Shown here: positions 1-10,559 of the stretch, in pieces
Position numbering within the stretch: position 1 is the stretch's first letter
Layout of the letters: each line of letters opens with the position of its first letter
DNA from: Aristolochia californica
Lineage: Eukaryota > Streptophyta > Magnoliopsida > Piperales > Aristolochiaceae
Direction: 5' to 3'
DNA length: 64,000 bases
Assembly (NCBI GenBank): GCA_029961685.1
Contig: JARWKL010000011.1
Location: 3,598,501 to 3,662,500, forward strand
Program-made: the position numbers and the translations under genes
The notes under the pieces: model-generated
Databases searched by the model: none
Seen by the model: the letters and a program-made list of their open reading frames with translations, nothing else
What the model was told of the DNA's origin: nothing

Positions 1-614
1 ATAGCTGCAGACAAGGTGGGCAGCGGAGCTATATGGATCATAGATCCTCTTATCAGTTCAAAATCACTGCGAAGGGCCATAAGAAAATTGGTAAGCTTGC
101 GATCATCATATGCTCTGGTATATTCAGGGAGCTTCCGAAAGGAGGGTGGATCCATCATATATAGTTGATCCCACAGAGGTGTCATAAACGAGTAGAATTC
201 TTAAATTGTACGATCACCTTGCTTGGCGGACCGCAGTTCTGTCTCAATCTGATACCTTTTGGCAAAGTTTACCTGTTCATATAGATTTTCCAAATAGTCC
301 CATATTTCTTTTGCAGTCTCATACTTCAAAATTTGCAAACTGATAGACGGATCCACGGAGTTGTTGATCCAAGTGATGATTTTTGCATTATCAGTCAACC
401 ACTTCTTATTTTCTTTGATGAAGCCAGTGGATGTAGGTTCTAGAGCAGTCATTTGTCCATCAGTGTAATCCCACAAGTCTTTTCCAACTAAAAAATTTCG
501 CATCACAAACTTCCAAAGAGAGTAATTACTCCCATTTAACCGGACAGAGATAACCTTCAAATCATGACTAATTGAATCCATAGAACTGTGAGTCCAATAA
601 CAAAAGCGCCACAA
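1..614 (-). pseudogene. Copia-1A gag N-terminal part, with a nonsense codon
   Basis: The reading frame from 614 encodes a copia-type Gag. The likely initiator is the Met of MDSISHDLKV, followed by the motifs LNGSNYSLWK and LWDY that are typical of plant copia Gag (UBN2-like) proteins. Gag would form the cytoplasmic virus-like particle that packages element RNA. The frame stops at TAA 201-203 after GDRTI. The duplicate copy has CAA at this place (22444-22446) and reads on, so this nonsense mutation arose after the duplication. The duplicate carries its own stop (TAG 22516-22518) where this copy still has CAG. The remaining Gag sequence continues in frame to the window edge. Confidence 0.88.
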
Positions 615-1181
615 GCAACAGAAGATAGTTGCACCAGTCAGGATTCACGAGCAAGCAGTGACAAGACCGAAACCAACTCTTAACCCAGCCACTCTAATCT
701 CACAAACACAAATCTATATCATACTTTCTCAAAAAAACACAGAAACACGAGAGCTTCGAACAACCACACAGAGCTACTGCCGAAACCCACTCCAAAACCC
801 CGAAATCAATAAACTTCAACGGTGAATCTACTACAGAAATCTTAGAATTCCGTGAGCCCATAATGCTCTCCACGGATGGAGACCGCACAAGCTAGCAGCA
901 TAAGTTGACGAAACAGAGTAATACAAGCCACAAATAACCCAGAAATAGAGGGGAACCGACCTCTGATGGCGCTGAAACGACGATTCTACCAATGACAGAG
1001 CTTTTGCGGGGCGGCGATGTGTCTTCAAGCACCAGAGATCACCGGACGAGGAGCGGACGAGTGACGCGAAAACGGAAGACGAGCAGAACGAGCGCAAACC
1101 GAGCAAAACAAAAAATTTTGAGTGGAAGAACAACCAAATCACTTTAGACTGCAAAATCGAAGCGAAAACGCTCGATTTCCC

Positions 1182-1193
1182 GCTCTGATACCA
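1182..1193 (-). promoter_or_regulatory. Primer binding site, initiator tRNA-Met type
   Basis: On the minus strand TGGTATCAGAGC starts directly after the LTR end (..TTTACA). This is the standard plant copia PBS, complementary to the 3' end of initiator tRNA-Met, where minus-strand DNA synthesis is primed. Confidence 0.93.
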
Positions 1194-1378
1194 TGTAAAT
1201 CTCTCTGATTTTAGAGAGTTTTTCTTGAAACTTAGAATCCTGAAATTTACAAAGTCCTGACGGGTTCATCTGAAACCCTATTCGAAAAAGAAGAGGAAAA
1301 GGGGAATTTACAAGTACACCCTTGGACAAAACGAAAAAGATAAGTATACCCCTTTACATATACATATTTACATTAACA
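1194..1378 (-). repeat. Copia-1A 5' LTR (185 bp)
   Basis: On the minus strand it begins TGTTAATG and ends TTTACA (TG..CA). It differs from the copy at 23437-23621 at about 3 positions by eye. Confidence 0.93.
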
Positions 1379-1853
1379 CACATAGGCACCGATATGAAAT
1401 CCCGAGAGAGAGTTCTGAGAGCTTCTCTGTTTCTCTCACGGCGATGAGAGTCCCGAGCTTCTCCGTTTTTCTCCTAGCGCCAAGAGTCCCGAGCTTATCT
1501 GTTTTTCTCACAGTAGCTCGCGGTCTCTATTTCTGGCCGTAGCCTAAAGTCCCGAGAGGAGAAAAATATCAACAGAAATGATAGGCCTTCATTTCTTTGA
1601 TTAAGTGCAGCACACGCAACGAAAAAGAAGAATGACCCTCGGGTCCCTTGGACCCACCTCTCGGACTGTACCCATCTACTCGAGTGTTGTGGACCCAGAC
1701 TCCACCAAATCAACAAATAGAATGTCCAAATAATCCTCACTATAATGCTTATCTGTTCTTCGGTTACACGCTCTCTGTAATCTATAAATTGAACTCGTTT
1801 GTATCCATGTATACGGTGAAAAATATTTTCTTTTTACTTCTGATTATTTTACA
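1379..1853 (+). repeat. Copia-2 LTR-like sequence, right part, with TATA box and PBS-like tail
   Basis: This is the sequence into which Copia-1 inserted. It has two roughly 36-bp repeats around GAGTCCCGAGCTT (about 1448-1510), a TATA-like TCTATAAATT at 1781-1790 and an end ..TTTTACA at 1853. A degenerate PBS-like TGGTTAGAGCAGG follows at about 1866. The same layout recurs at 23622-24095, and a shorter end piece recurs at 4610 and 26850. The LTR assignment is an inference from the TATA, terminal CA and PBS-like order; no complete partner LTR is present. Confidence 0.5.
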
Positions 1854-1865
1854 ATATGACCATGC

Positions 1866-2204
1866 TGGTTAGAGCAGGTCGGAAACCCCACTCTAAACCT
1901 GTCTTTATGTTTGCTCCTCACCCATTCTTCCCCGTAGGACGGGTTTCCTCTATACCCGCTTGGTTCGAGTTGTACTCCATGATTTGCTGTCAACAAAATC
2001 ATCTTATTCCGTAATTGTCTAACTAAGAAGAACTCAGAACGAAAATAAACATACGAACATGAACATGTAAATTTTATTTTTGATTTTTATGAAATATAAG
2101 CAGTATTTATAAAAGCCCGCCAGTTATAAGAGCTCATTTCTTCACCCCATATGCTACTTTTGCTTTTACAGCCTCATACAAACACAACCTACAGTCATGA
2201 ACTC
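1866..2204 (-). other. 3' flank of SSP1
   Basis: This is the downstream flank of the SSP1 remnant, closely similar to the flanks of the other SSP copies. It contains an AATAAA-type signal on the minus strand near 2066-2075 (AAATTTTATTTTTG on the plus strand). I see no other feature. Confidence 0.5.
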
Positions 2205-2342
2205 TTAACGACCAGAAGGAGGTGGCGGTGGCTGAACAACCGGTGGCGGAGGAGAGCTAACCTGAGGCAAAGGAGACTATGGGGGAACATTGACATGAAC
2301 AGGGTTGCTTGGCAACGATGACGGCGGAGGACGGTGAGGCCT
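2205..2342 (-). pseudogene. SSP1: 3' half of a small secreted-peptide-like gene, fused to gag tail
   Basis: Only the proline-rich C-terminal half of the SSP family remains: a PLPSNPVHVNVPP-like block, then the PPPPVVQPPPPPSGR tail and TAA (minus strand of 2205-2207). The signal-peptide half is missing. At about 2342 the sequence jumps into the tail of a plus-strand copia gag. A further TAG lies at minus-strand 2277-2279, where the duplicate at 24447 has CAG. The junction is the same in both 22-kb copies. It is best explained by one deletion that removed the SSP 5' half, the whole spacer and most of the plus-strand gag of an ancestral module. Confidence 0.72.
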
Positions 2343-2405
2343 CACTGTGGTGGACTAAATTATCTAGTGGACACCTGTTGGAAGCTTCGTGGCAAACCAG
2401 ACTGA
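2342..2405 (+). pseudogene. Gag zinc-knuckle tail fragment (plus strand)
   Basis: It reads H-C-G-G-L-N-Y-L-V-D-T-C-W-K-L and ends in TGA at 2403-2405. This matches the end of the gag pieces at 14694, 37018 and 43110 (C-T-H-x-G-G-x-x-H-L-V-D-T-C-W-K-L). It is the remnant left of the plus-strand gag in the deleted module. Confidence 0.7.
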
Positions 2406-2439
2406 GTCACAGTACACTGGTTGTTTCCTAGATGGGAGG

Positions 2440-4600
2440 GGAACAAGTGTCCAAGTCTAGTTCTCATATAGGGCTGCCATTTCTTCACCCATCGTCACTT
2501 TCCATCCTGGATGTTGAATGGCCTCCTGATAAGTTTGGGGAATAGAAGTGGATGATATGGAGGCAAAGAAGTGATGACAAGATGGTGATAACCGATGAGT
2601 CGATAAATAAATGGAGAGGGAGAGAGGTAGATGGTTGTGTGCAAGACCGCAACTCCTTCCAAAAAGCAAATGGTCGAATATCGAATGGAGGACCAAAATT
2701 ACAAGGTGAAGAAGGAGCTAGAGACACCACATGCGAGGTATCAACCAATGCTTTTGGGGGTTAAACTAGATAAGTCATCATGGTCATGAATTGTTGAGTC
2801 TTTGATAGGCACAAGAAGCTTAGGAAACTCATTAGTAGGAGAGAAAGAAGGCGAAACACCAATGGATGAATACAAAGGCTGCTCTTAAAAAAAGTCACAT
2901 CTCTGGATACGAACATCTTCTTAAGTGAAAGATTACAACACACGTATCTTTTCTGATTATAAGGGTAACACAAAAGGATGCATTTAATAGCTTTTGGGGT
3001 CTAATTCCTGTGTAGAGATGTAACATGGACAAAGTAAGTACACCCAAATACTCTCATAGGAAGGAAAAACATGTCTTCAATAGGAAAGATACGAGAAAAG
3101 GGTGACTAATTATTCAGAACCGAAGATGGCAACCGGTTGATGAGAAAGTATGTCATAAGGATAGCATGGGGCCGGTAGAGGTGGGGCACATGCATATGTT
3201 GAAGAAGGGCCAGTGTAACCTCAAAAAGGTGTCTATTTTTTCTTTTAGCTACACCATTTTGTTATGATGCGTAAACACATGAAGTTTGATGTATTATTCT
3301 ATTATCCTTGCAATAGGATTGGAATTTTGTTGACATATATTCATTTACATTATATGACAGGAGAACCTATAAAGTGGTATTGAATGGAGTAGAGATCATA
3401 ACACAAAAAGATTTGAAAGTAGGTAATACCTCCGATCTATCTTTAAGTAAAAAAAACCATGTAACCCGGAGAGAAATCATCAACAAATGTAATAAAATAC
3501 TTTGAATGAGAAACATTAGAGAAGTTCAAGAGTCCCACACATCATTATGAACTAAAGAAAAAGGAGCAACACCTTTAGTTTCGCCTTGAGGGGAGTAAGT
3601 ACTCCTTTGGTGTTTACTTAGTTGACAACTTTGACAATTCAAATGAGAAACAAACTATAATAATGGAATCATATGTTTAACAGACTGCAGAGATGGGTGG
3701 CCTTGCCTATTGTGCCATTGAAGAATGTTATGCTAACAATTGGATGTGGTTGTGACTGTTGACTAGTTTAGATAGTATAACCGCCTTGTTCACGGCCTCT
3801 ATCAATCACCAATTTTGTCTGCATGTCCTGAAAGACAAAAGAGGTAGGAGAAAACTTAATGGAAAAATTAAATATTTTTGTTAATTGACTAACTGACATA
3901 AAATTTAAAGGAAATTGAGGAACAAAAAACACATCTTGTAAGTTTAGTATAGGTGGAGTATATGTGGACCTCACCCCTTCTACTTTGGTTTGGGATCCAT
4001 CTACTATGGAAACAAATTTATTAGTCAAATAAGGGGAGGTAGAACTTAGAAGATTACCATTACTTGTCAAGTGCTCGAAGGCCCCATAATCAAATAATCC
4101 AGGATAGAGAGGGTGAAGTGGTTGAGACCATACTTGAGATAGTTGTAGCTATAGTAGTGGGAGAGGTCTTGTTTGAGGTAGGTATGATCACTCTTTTCAT
4201 CTGTTGAAGTAAGTCAAACTCTTTTTCAAATACAGTTTTCTTGCCTCTCGATGTGTCAGGTTTGTTATTTGCCTTGTCTCTATTATTTGTAGAAACTTGG
4301 TTGGCTATAGCCGAGTCTGGTTTACCATAGGTTTTCCAACAAATGTCTACTATGTGACCTGTTTCTCCATAGTGAGTACAAGTTTGATCTTGAGAAGAGG
4401 CTTGCCCATTCTACCACCTCTTCTACGACCGCCTCTTCTTCTTTGTTTCTTTATTTTATTTTTTATTTTATTTCTTTGTCTATGAGTTTTGAGATCGAGT
4501 CAACAACTTCATTCGGTTCAATGGCTTGTGAGCCTGCTTTAAACTTTATGCTTTTACTAAAGTGCTTGGTTTAAGATAATCACCAATTTCTCACTTGCTC
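2440..4600 (-). pseudogene. Copia-2 remnant R1: gag end-protease-integrase-RT start
   Basis: Read leftwards from 4600, the decayed polyprotein shows the gag end with a zinc knuckle (QTCTHYGETGHIVDICWK, about 4310-4400) and a protease region with the WII..D/G-A core frameshifted near 4100. Next come a gag-pre-integrase CESCQLSKHQ block (about 3600-3650) and the integrase start (LVHNDVWG). The integrase C-terminal part follows (about 2760-3080), and last the RT entry (W-K-V-T-M-G-E-E-M-A-A-L-Y-E-N, 2457-2520). There it ends abruptly before the RT catalytic core; no YVDD or RNase H follows. Many stops and frameshifts are present, for example a 1-bp deletion near 3531 relative to the duplicate. 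It was an enzyme precursor for copia replication and is now non-functional. Confidence 0.85.
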
Positions 4601-4609
4601 ACTATAATG

Positions 4610-4755
4610 CCTATCTTTTCTTCGGTTACTATCTCCGTAATCTATAAATTAAGCTCGTCTCTATCGGTGTATACTATCTCCATAATCTATAAATTATGCT
4701 CGTCTCTATCGATTTATACGGTGAAAAATATTTTTATATCTTCCTTCTAATTATT
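4610..4755 (+). repeat. Copia-2 LTR-like end with a doubled TATA segment
   Basis: It resembles 1741-1853. A segment of about 45 bp containing TCTATAAATT is present twice in tandem (TATA at about 4640 and 4686), and the end is ATTCAACAATATGACCA with a PBS-like GAGAGCAGGTCGG behind it. It lies just downstream of SSP2. Confidence 0.5.
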
Positions 4756-4816
4756 CAACAATATGACCATGGGGTGAGAGCAGGTCGGACACCCCACCCT
4801 AAACCTGTCTTTATGT

Positions 4817-4857
4817 TCGAACCAAGCGGGAGTTTCCTCTATCCCCGCTTGGTTCGA
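4817..4857. repeat. Perfect 14-bp inverted repeat (hairpin) in SSP2 3' flank
   Basis: The left arm TCGAACCAAGCGGG (4817-4830) is the exact reverse complement of 4844-4857, with a 13-nt loop. The other modules have unrelated sequence in place of the left arm. Copy B (27061) has one mismatch (C to G). Confidence 0.8.
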
Positions 4858-4961
4858 GTTGTACTCCATGATTTGCTGTCAACAAAATCAACTGATTCCA
4901 TAATTATCTAACAAGGAAGAACTCAGAACGAAATTAAACAGACGAACATGAACATGTAAAT

Positions 4962-4967
4962 TTTATT
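4962..4967 (-). terminator. Polyadenylation signal of SSP2
   Basis: AATAAA on the minus strand, about 110 bp downstream of the SSP2 stop. It is conserved at the equivalent place behind all SSP copies. Confidence 0.5.
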
Positions 4968-5075
4968 TTCGATTTCTATGAAATATCAGCAGTATTTATA
5001 AAAGCTCATTTCTTCACCACATACGCTACTTTGCTTTTACAGCATCATACAAACACAGCCTACAGTCACGAATTC

Positions 5076-5369
5076 TTAACGACTAGGATGTGGCGGTGGC
5101 TTAACAACCGGTGGCGGAGGAGATTTATACCGACGCTGTGGGGGAACATGGACACGAACGGGGTTGTTTGGCAACGGCGGCGACGGCCGAGGACGGCGAG
5201 ACCTCCGACGCAAAATCACAGGTAGAAACCGACGGACGCCGGAAGGCGAATGTCCTTCTATATCCGACAACTGTGGGGAATGCGAGGTTGCCCACTTGAA
5301 GCTTGTGAATGATGTGAGAGAAAGCACTAGCAGTAGCACCAACAGTCGCCTCATCCGGAAGATTTCCAT
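5076..5369 (-). CDS. SSP2: putative small secreted Arg/Pro-rich peptide precursor, 97 aa
   Basis: I do not recognise this as a named family. Seen directly: an N-terminal MEIFRMRR followed by a hydrophobic core at residues 9-21 (LLVLLLVLSLTSF), a signal-peptide shape with possible cleavage around residues 24-30. A block that is nearly constant in all copies follows: SPSGVRRFLP (41-50), an Arg-rich stretch (54-61) and PLPNNPVR (65-72). The C-terminus is proline-rich with PPPPVVKPPPHP. There are no cysteines. An AATAAA signal lies downstream. Size and layout suit a secreted peptide or proline-rich wall protein precursor, which is inference. A second frame overlapping it (start 5445) is also open in the full copies, so the coding frame needs checking. 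An hAT element sits about 210 bp upstream of the start codon and may have separated the gene from its promoter. Confidence 0.5.
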   Translation of the reverse strand: MEIFRMRRLLVLLLVLSLTSFTSFKWATSHSPQLSDIEGHSPSGVRRFLPVILRRRSRRPRPSPPLPNNPVRVHVPPQRRYKSPPPPVVKPPPHPSR

Positions 5370-6028
5370 TGCCGAATGAAAACCGGGACTGAACTGTGGT
5401 GGAGATAATGGGCTCGATCCATTGAATTAAATCAAGGGGCGCCATTTGATTCCATTATTGACCTGACGTTATCTGGAGTGTCAATTGTCAAATGCGTCGG
5501 CTGCTTTTCTGACCGATTAACACTGGCGAAGCCTTAAAGTGTCTGGAAGTTTTAAATATAGTTTAAGGCAACTTGCATTCTTTTGAGCCCGTTCGTGAGC
5601 TGCTCTGAGTTTTATATCGAGCTCGAGCGGAATTCGAGTTCAGAAATAGATTCGTTTATATTAACGAGCCGAACCTGAGCGCCGAACCTGAGCAGAGCCA
5701 GGTTCGGCTCGTTGGCTCGTGAACCGGCTTGTTTTAACGAGCGGCGATTTGGGAATCGGGGGAGCTCTAAAAATTTTTTCGGGACAGAGAATCTCGTGTC
5801 TTCCCTTCCGTCCTACCCCGTCTGGAACCCATACTTCTCTGCCATTTCCATGCCGTTTCAGCATGATTTTCTCGCAAAAATCACTGTCTGTCGGCGGGTA
5901 TTCATGGGAAACGGGGGATTTTGGTCTTCAAATCCCTCGTTCTCCCTCTCCCTCTCCGATTCTTCAATCTCTATCAAAGACTTCGATTTTTTCGTCTTCC
6001 TCTGCGATTTCTTCCTATTCTATCTTCT

Positions 6029-6243
6029 TCCTCTTCGATTTCTTCATCCAAAATTTTTCCTCGCCGACGAACGAAAGCCACGGTCCGACGGGAGGTAAGA
6101 TTTTTATTTAATGTTTTTTTTTTGCGTCGCCGACCTAACCCTATGAAATCTCTAAATCTCGTTTCGTTTAAGCAGTGATTCTTCATTCTTTGAAAGGTTT
6201 TGGAGACATCCCCGAACGGCGAACACTCTTTATTTCTGTAAGT
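6029..6243 (+). repeat. hAT 5' region duplication, copy 1
   Basis: About 215 bp, repeated as a diverged copy at 7525-7750. Both contain an exon-like stretch ending GGTAAG/AGTAAG, an intron-like T-rich stretch with CAG, and a second stretch ending CTGTAAG. This looks like a duplicated 5' leader exon pair. Confidence 0.65.
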
Positions 6244-6440
6244 GTTGATTTTATTTTTTTTCATTTTTATCTTCTATATGTTTTCTTCCTCAGCAATTTC
6301 GGAGTTGATTTTTGTTTTTCATTTTTATCTTCTATACGTTTTCTTCCTCTGCAATTTCGGTGTTGATTTTTTTTTTCAGTACGTTTTTTTCCTCTGTGAT
6401 TTCAGTGTTGATTTTTATTTTTTTTCATTTTTATCTTTTG
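6239..6440 (+). repeat. Tandem repeat of about 65 bp, three copies, T-rich
   Basis: Repeats centred on TCTTCTATAYGTTTTCTTCC and GTTGATTTT. The long Phe/Leu-rich reading frames here follow from this composition and are not genes. Confidence 0.6.
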
Positions 6441-7524
6441 TAAGTCTAGTTAGCCTTTGGTTGACAGAACTCTGGGGTTCGTTGTATATATTCCAGATAA
6501 AGTTAAATACATCATTTTAATCATTTTTTTACCTTTTTTCCTCTATCAATAAGTTTATCTCGTATCGTTTTCTATCATGTGGTTTTTTTTAAGCACGAAG
6601 AGAATTTAGTAGACCATGTAGTTGACTATTATCTTATTACCCACAGGCCTAAACTTCGACCTTCCAATTTCAATCTATATTGCTATCAGTGGTATTGGTT
6701 TTAAATGCATAAAATTTTTGTTCTCTCTTAAGAATCTGTTGAAGCTGAAAAGGATCATTCATCCTTTGGTCGGCATTGCATTCTGTACAGTCGTCATTCA
6801 TATGTTATCTTACATTTGGTATCCTATACGATTTTCCTGTGGACAAAGTCTCAAAACCCTTCTTCTAGTCACAATATGTGGATTATCAACATTTTCAATG
6901 TACAATGCACATCTACTTTTGCTAGTTCATTACTTATATTGATCTCTGTTCAGATAGATTGTGTCCATAGTAATTATATTTTATCTGGTAGTGGACTTTT
7001 TTTATCCAAAATGCAATGATTAGTCTTTACCTTTTTTCTGTAGCTTTTATTGTGACTTGGTGCTGTATTTTTTTTTTTTTTTCAATAACTTGAGAGAATT
7101 AAAATTACGATAACATGCTCTTTGAATCAATTGTGTAGACAAAAATCATGTCCTAACTGCAAAATTGTAAAAAAAACCCTATCTGGTGTGATCAGAGCTT
7201 GTTCTTTCTTCATGTGTCTTTTTCTTATTCCTATGGAACTCTTCCTCTTCCTAAATATAATATTGTGGTCCATAAAACAACCATAATAATTAAATTGTTG
7301 TTCACCAAAACAAAACTTTTTTTTATGCATATGGAACTCAACCCAATTATGTTATGTTAGACTAGTAACAAGTCTTGTAAGTATGTATTCATCATACATA
7401 TTAGATCAGAACATTTCAGAATACAGTACATAATTTTTATTTTTAGACCCAATATTTCGTTGAATTGATATGTTGGATACAGACTGATGTAAATTATCTC
7501 TCTTTTTTGCAATCGATTTTTATC

Positions 7525-7750
7525 CTTCCTCTTCAATTTCTTCATCCAAAGTTCTTCCTCGTTGACGAGACGAAAGCGATGGTCCGATGGGAAGTAAGAT
7601 TTTTATTTAATGTTCTTTTTTTTTTTCGTCGCCGACCTTACCCTAAAAAAATTTCTAACTCTTGTTTCATTTCAGCAATGCTCCTTCATTCTTGGAAAGG
7701 CTTTTGGAGATATCCCTGAACGGTGAACACACTTTCTATTTCTGTAAGGT
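7525..7750 (+). repeat. hAT 5' region duplication, copy 2
   Basis: Partner of 6029-6243, ending TTTCTGTAAGG. It lies about 350 bp before the transposase start. Confidence 0.65.
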
Positions 7751-8099
7751 TTGAATTTTTTTTTCATTTTTATCATTAGTTTCTTGTTATTGAGGTTGTA
7801 TTTCATCAGAATATTAGAAGAGAATGTTGGTATGCTTATTTCCTTCTCTTAGAAGTTTTTAAATTTATATATAAAAAAGGATCGGTATATTGGACTGGAA
7901 ACTATTGGGTGCAGGGCTACTGGCTCAAAGAGACCCTGCTGCATTGAAAGACAAGGGTCGTTCCCGATTGTCACAACGTCACGTACCTTCCTCTAAGAAT
8001 AGACAAGTATCTTAAATTATGTGTAGGATCTTTGTTGTTTGGATAACTTTCTTTTCTCTTTGTTTTTAATTTGTAATTTTGTTTTTTTTAGAAGTAAGA

Positions 8100-10180
8100 A
8101 TGTCAACACCTCCTCAATTGACATCAATAATTAACACTAGTTCTAGTGTGACTATAAATAGTGACTCAACTCCACCAGAGTCACTATCCTCTGTCATAGA
8201 AGTGGACCCAGATGAAATTACCATAAATGAGGATGAAGGTGACTTTACCCATACTTCAAAAAGACAAAAAAAGTCTCATGTGTGGTTGGAATTCAAAGAA
8301 GTATCACTTAGTGGTACAAAAAAGGCTCAGTGTGTTCATTGTAAAATTAATTTGAATGTTATTAGTAGTGGAGTGACCACACATATGAGTCGACATTTGA
8401 AATGTTGCACTAGTAGAAAAGTGGCAATGAGAAAACAAAAAACCTTAAACTTTCAACCAGTGGGAGCGGGATCTAGTGTTGATCAGAGTCCATCTGGACT
8501 TCCTTTTATGGATTTTGGAGGAAAATATGATCAAGCTAAAATGGGAGTACTCATTGCTCATTGGATTCTTATGCACGAGCATCCATTCATGATAGTAGAA
8601 GAGGAGGGATTTAATTTTGTAATGAAGATGACAAATATGAATTATGAGAAAATATCCCGTATGACCGTTAAGAAGGAGTGTATGGAGGTGTATGAGGCAG
8701 AAAAAAAAATTGAAAATTTTGTTAAAAGAGATTAACAAGATTAGTCTTACCATGGATCTTTGGAAGTCCCAAAATCAAAAGATTGAATACATGGTTATTA
8801 CTGGGCATTTTATTGACAGTAATTGGAAGCTACAAAAACGAGTCTTGAGTTTTGTGCATGTTCCTCCTCCTCGTCGTGGCGTTGATATAGTAGATGCTAT
8901 TTACAAGTGTTTGAAAGAGTGGGAGATCGAAAATAATGTTTTTAGTATTTCAGTTGATAATGCTGCATATAATGATGTTTGAATAAGAGTTTTGAAACAA
9001 GATTTTTCAAGGAAAAAAAATTTGGTGTGTGGTGGAAAGTTGTTTCATGTGCGTTGTTGTGCTCATATTTTGAACTTATTAGTCCAAGATGGTCTTGTTC
9101 AAATTAAGGATATTATTGATAATGTGCGTGAAAGTGTCAAATTCATAAATCTGTCTAAGGCTAGACTTCACACTTTTTCTGAAATTGTACAACAATTAGA
9201 ACTTGGTGAAAAGAGGTTGGTTATTGATTGTCCAACTCGTTGGAACTCGACTTATGACATGTTGTCTTCTGCATTAAAATTCAAAGATGTATTTTCTAGA
9301 TTTAAAGTTAGAGAACCAACTTATGATTGTTTGCCAAGTTTTGATGAATGGGAAAAGGTTGACATGGTGTGTGAGATCCTAGAAGTTTTTAATGCAGTTA
9401 CTAATATAATTTTTTGGAGTGACTACCCTACTTCTAATTTGTACCTTAGTGGGGTATATAGGGTAAAAGAAGTTCTGAATTTTCATTCTACAAATGAAAA
9501 TGTTTTCATTAGGACAATGGTTAGTAGAATGAAAGAGAAATTTGAGAAGTACTGGGGTGAATGCAATTTATTGATGGTTGTTGCTTCAGTTTTGGATCCA
9601 AGGGTCAAATTAAAGTTGATCGAAATGTGTTTTCCAGTGATATATTCTAAGGAGGAAGCTACAATGAATATAAATGTAGTTCGACGAACCTTATGAGATC
9701 TACGATGAATATGTACCTTTTTATAATGTGGATAGTAGAAATGAAGAGATTGTTTCAAGTACTAGCTCTATGGGTGTTTCCACAAGTCGTAGGCCTTCAT
9801 CAAGTTCAGGTTGGTCAAAGTTAATGAGTTATATGAAACAAAAGGATATAGTTAATTCACCAAGGTCAGAATTGGAAATTTATCTTGAAGAAGGTGTATA
9901 TAGTTGTGAGGAAACTTCACAATATGATTTTGATGTTTTAGAATGGTGAAAAGTGAATCATATGAAATTTTGGGTATTATCTAAGATGGCAGCAGACATC
10001 CTTGTAATTCCCATATCCATAGTAGCTTCAGAGTATACATTTAGTGCTAGTGGTAGAGTAATAGACTCATATCGTTCTTCCTTGGCACCAAATACAGTTC
10101 AAGCTTTGATTTGTGGCAGTGATTGGGTTCGAGTTCTTCACGGTGTAAAGAAAAATCAAAAGGTAAATTTCTTTGATTAA
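8100..10180 (+). pseudogene. hAT-A transposase, RICESLEEPER/BED type, broken
   Basis: It would encode a nuclear transposase that binds the hAT ends. Domains in order: an acidic N-terminus; a BED zinc finger (C78-x2-C81 and H95-x3-H99 by copy B numbering); the catalytic RNase H-like body with HVRCCAHILNLLVQDGL and CPTRWNSTYDML; a TSNLYL stretch; and the C-terminal hAT dimerisation region (VLSKMAADILVIPISIVASE.. to ..VQALICGSDW). Lesions private to this copy are a ninth A in the run at 8701-8709 (copy B has eight), TGA at 8980-8982 (TGT in B) and a 2-bp loss near 9693. The TGA at 9947-9949 is shared with copy B, at a position where hAT proteins normally have a second Trp. No function is expected. 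Confidence 0.93.
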
Positions 10181-10559
10181 TTATTTATTTTAAAAAAATT
10201 AGTTTATTTTTTAGTTTTATTTATTAAAATTTTGTTTTATGATTACAACCTGAGAAGAAGAGTGTAGAGATAATGCTACCAGCTACATGATTTTTCATGT
10301 TCCTCTCATCATGGTAATTTTAATATTTTTAACGACATTAAGTAACTAGTAGTGGAATAATATTTTTTTTTATCTGACAATAACTAATTTTATTTTTTTG
10401 TTTTTGTCATAGGTGGAGATTTTGCTCATGCAGGGACGCATATTATTTTCTAGCATTAAGAGAAACAACTATAGTTTGTAATTTTATAATGGATTTATAG
10501 TTTTTATTTGGGTGATTGTAAATTGATAGTGATATTTCTTTTAATTTTGTTGTGTTTGA

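Larger units (their letters stand above)
1..1378 (-). mobile_element. Copia-1A: gag/leader/5' LTR end of a Ty1/copia element, cut by the window start
   Basis: This is the 5' end, read on the minus strand, of the same LTR retrotransposon that lies complete at 18303-23621. Base 1 corresponds to 22244 and the LTR start 1194 to 23437, a constant offset of 22243. From right to left it has a 185-bp LTR, a PBS, an untranslated leader of about 570 bp and the gag start. The sequence right of the LTR (CACATAGGC) equals the flank of the full copy, target-site duplication included. Copy A is therefore not an independent insertion; it was copied with its surroundings. Confidence 0.93.

Noticed and set aside
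831..1154. 107-codon minus-strand frame in the Copia-1 leader, kept in both copies
   Set aside because: It lies between PBS and gag, has no recognised motif, and its retention is explained by the recent 22-kb duplication.
5712..6520. Several long plus-strand frames rich in Phe, Leu and Ser
   Set aside because: They lie in a T-rich hAT leader with tandem repeats and intron-like borders; the residue content reflects base composition.
6622..6942. 106-codon hydrophobic frame, kept in copy B (28893-29213)
   Set aside because: It is within the hAT element, AT-rich and without motif; conservation between recent duplicates is not evidence of coding.
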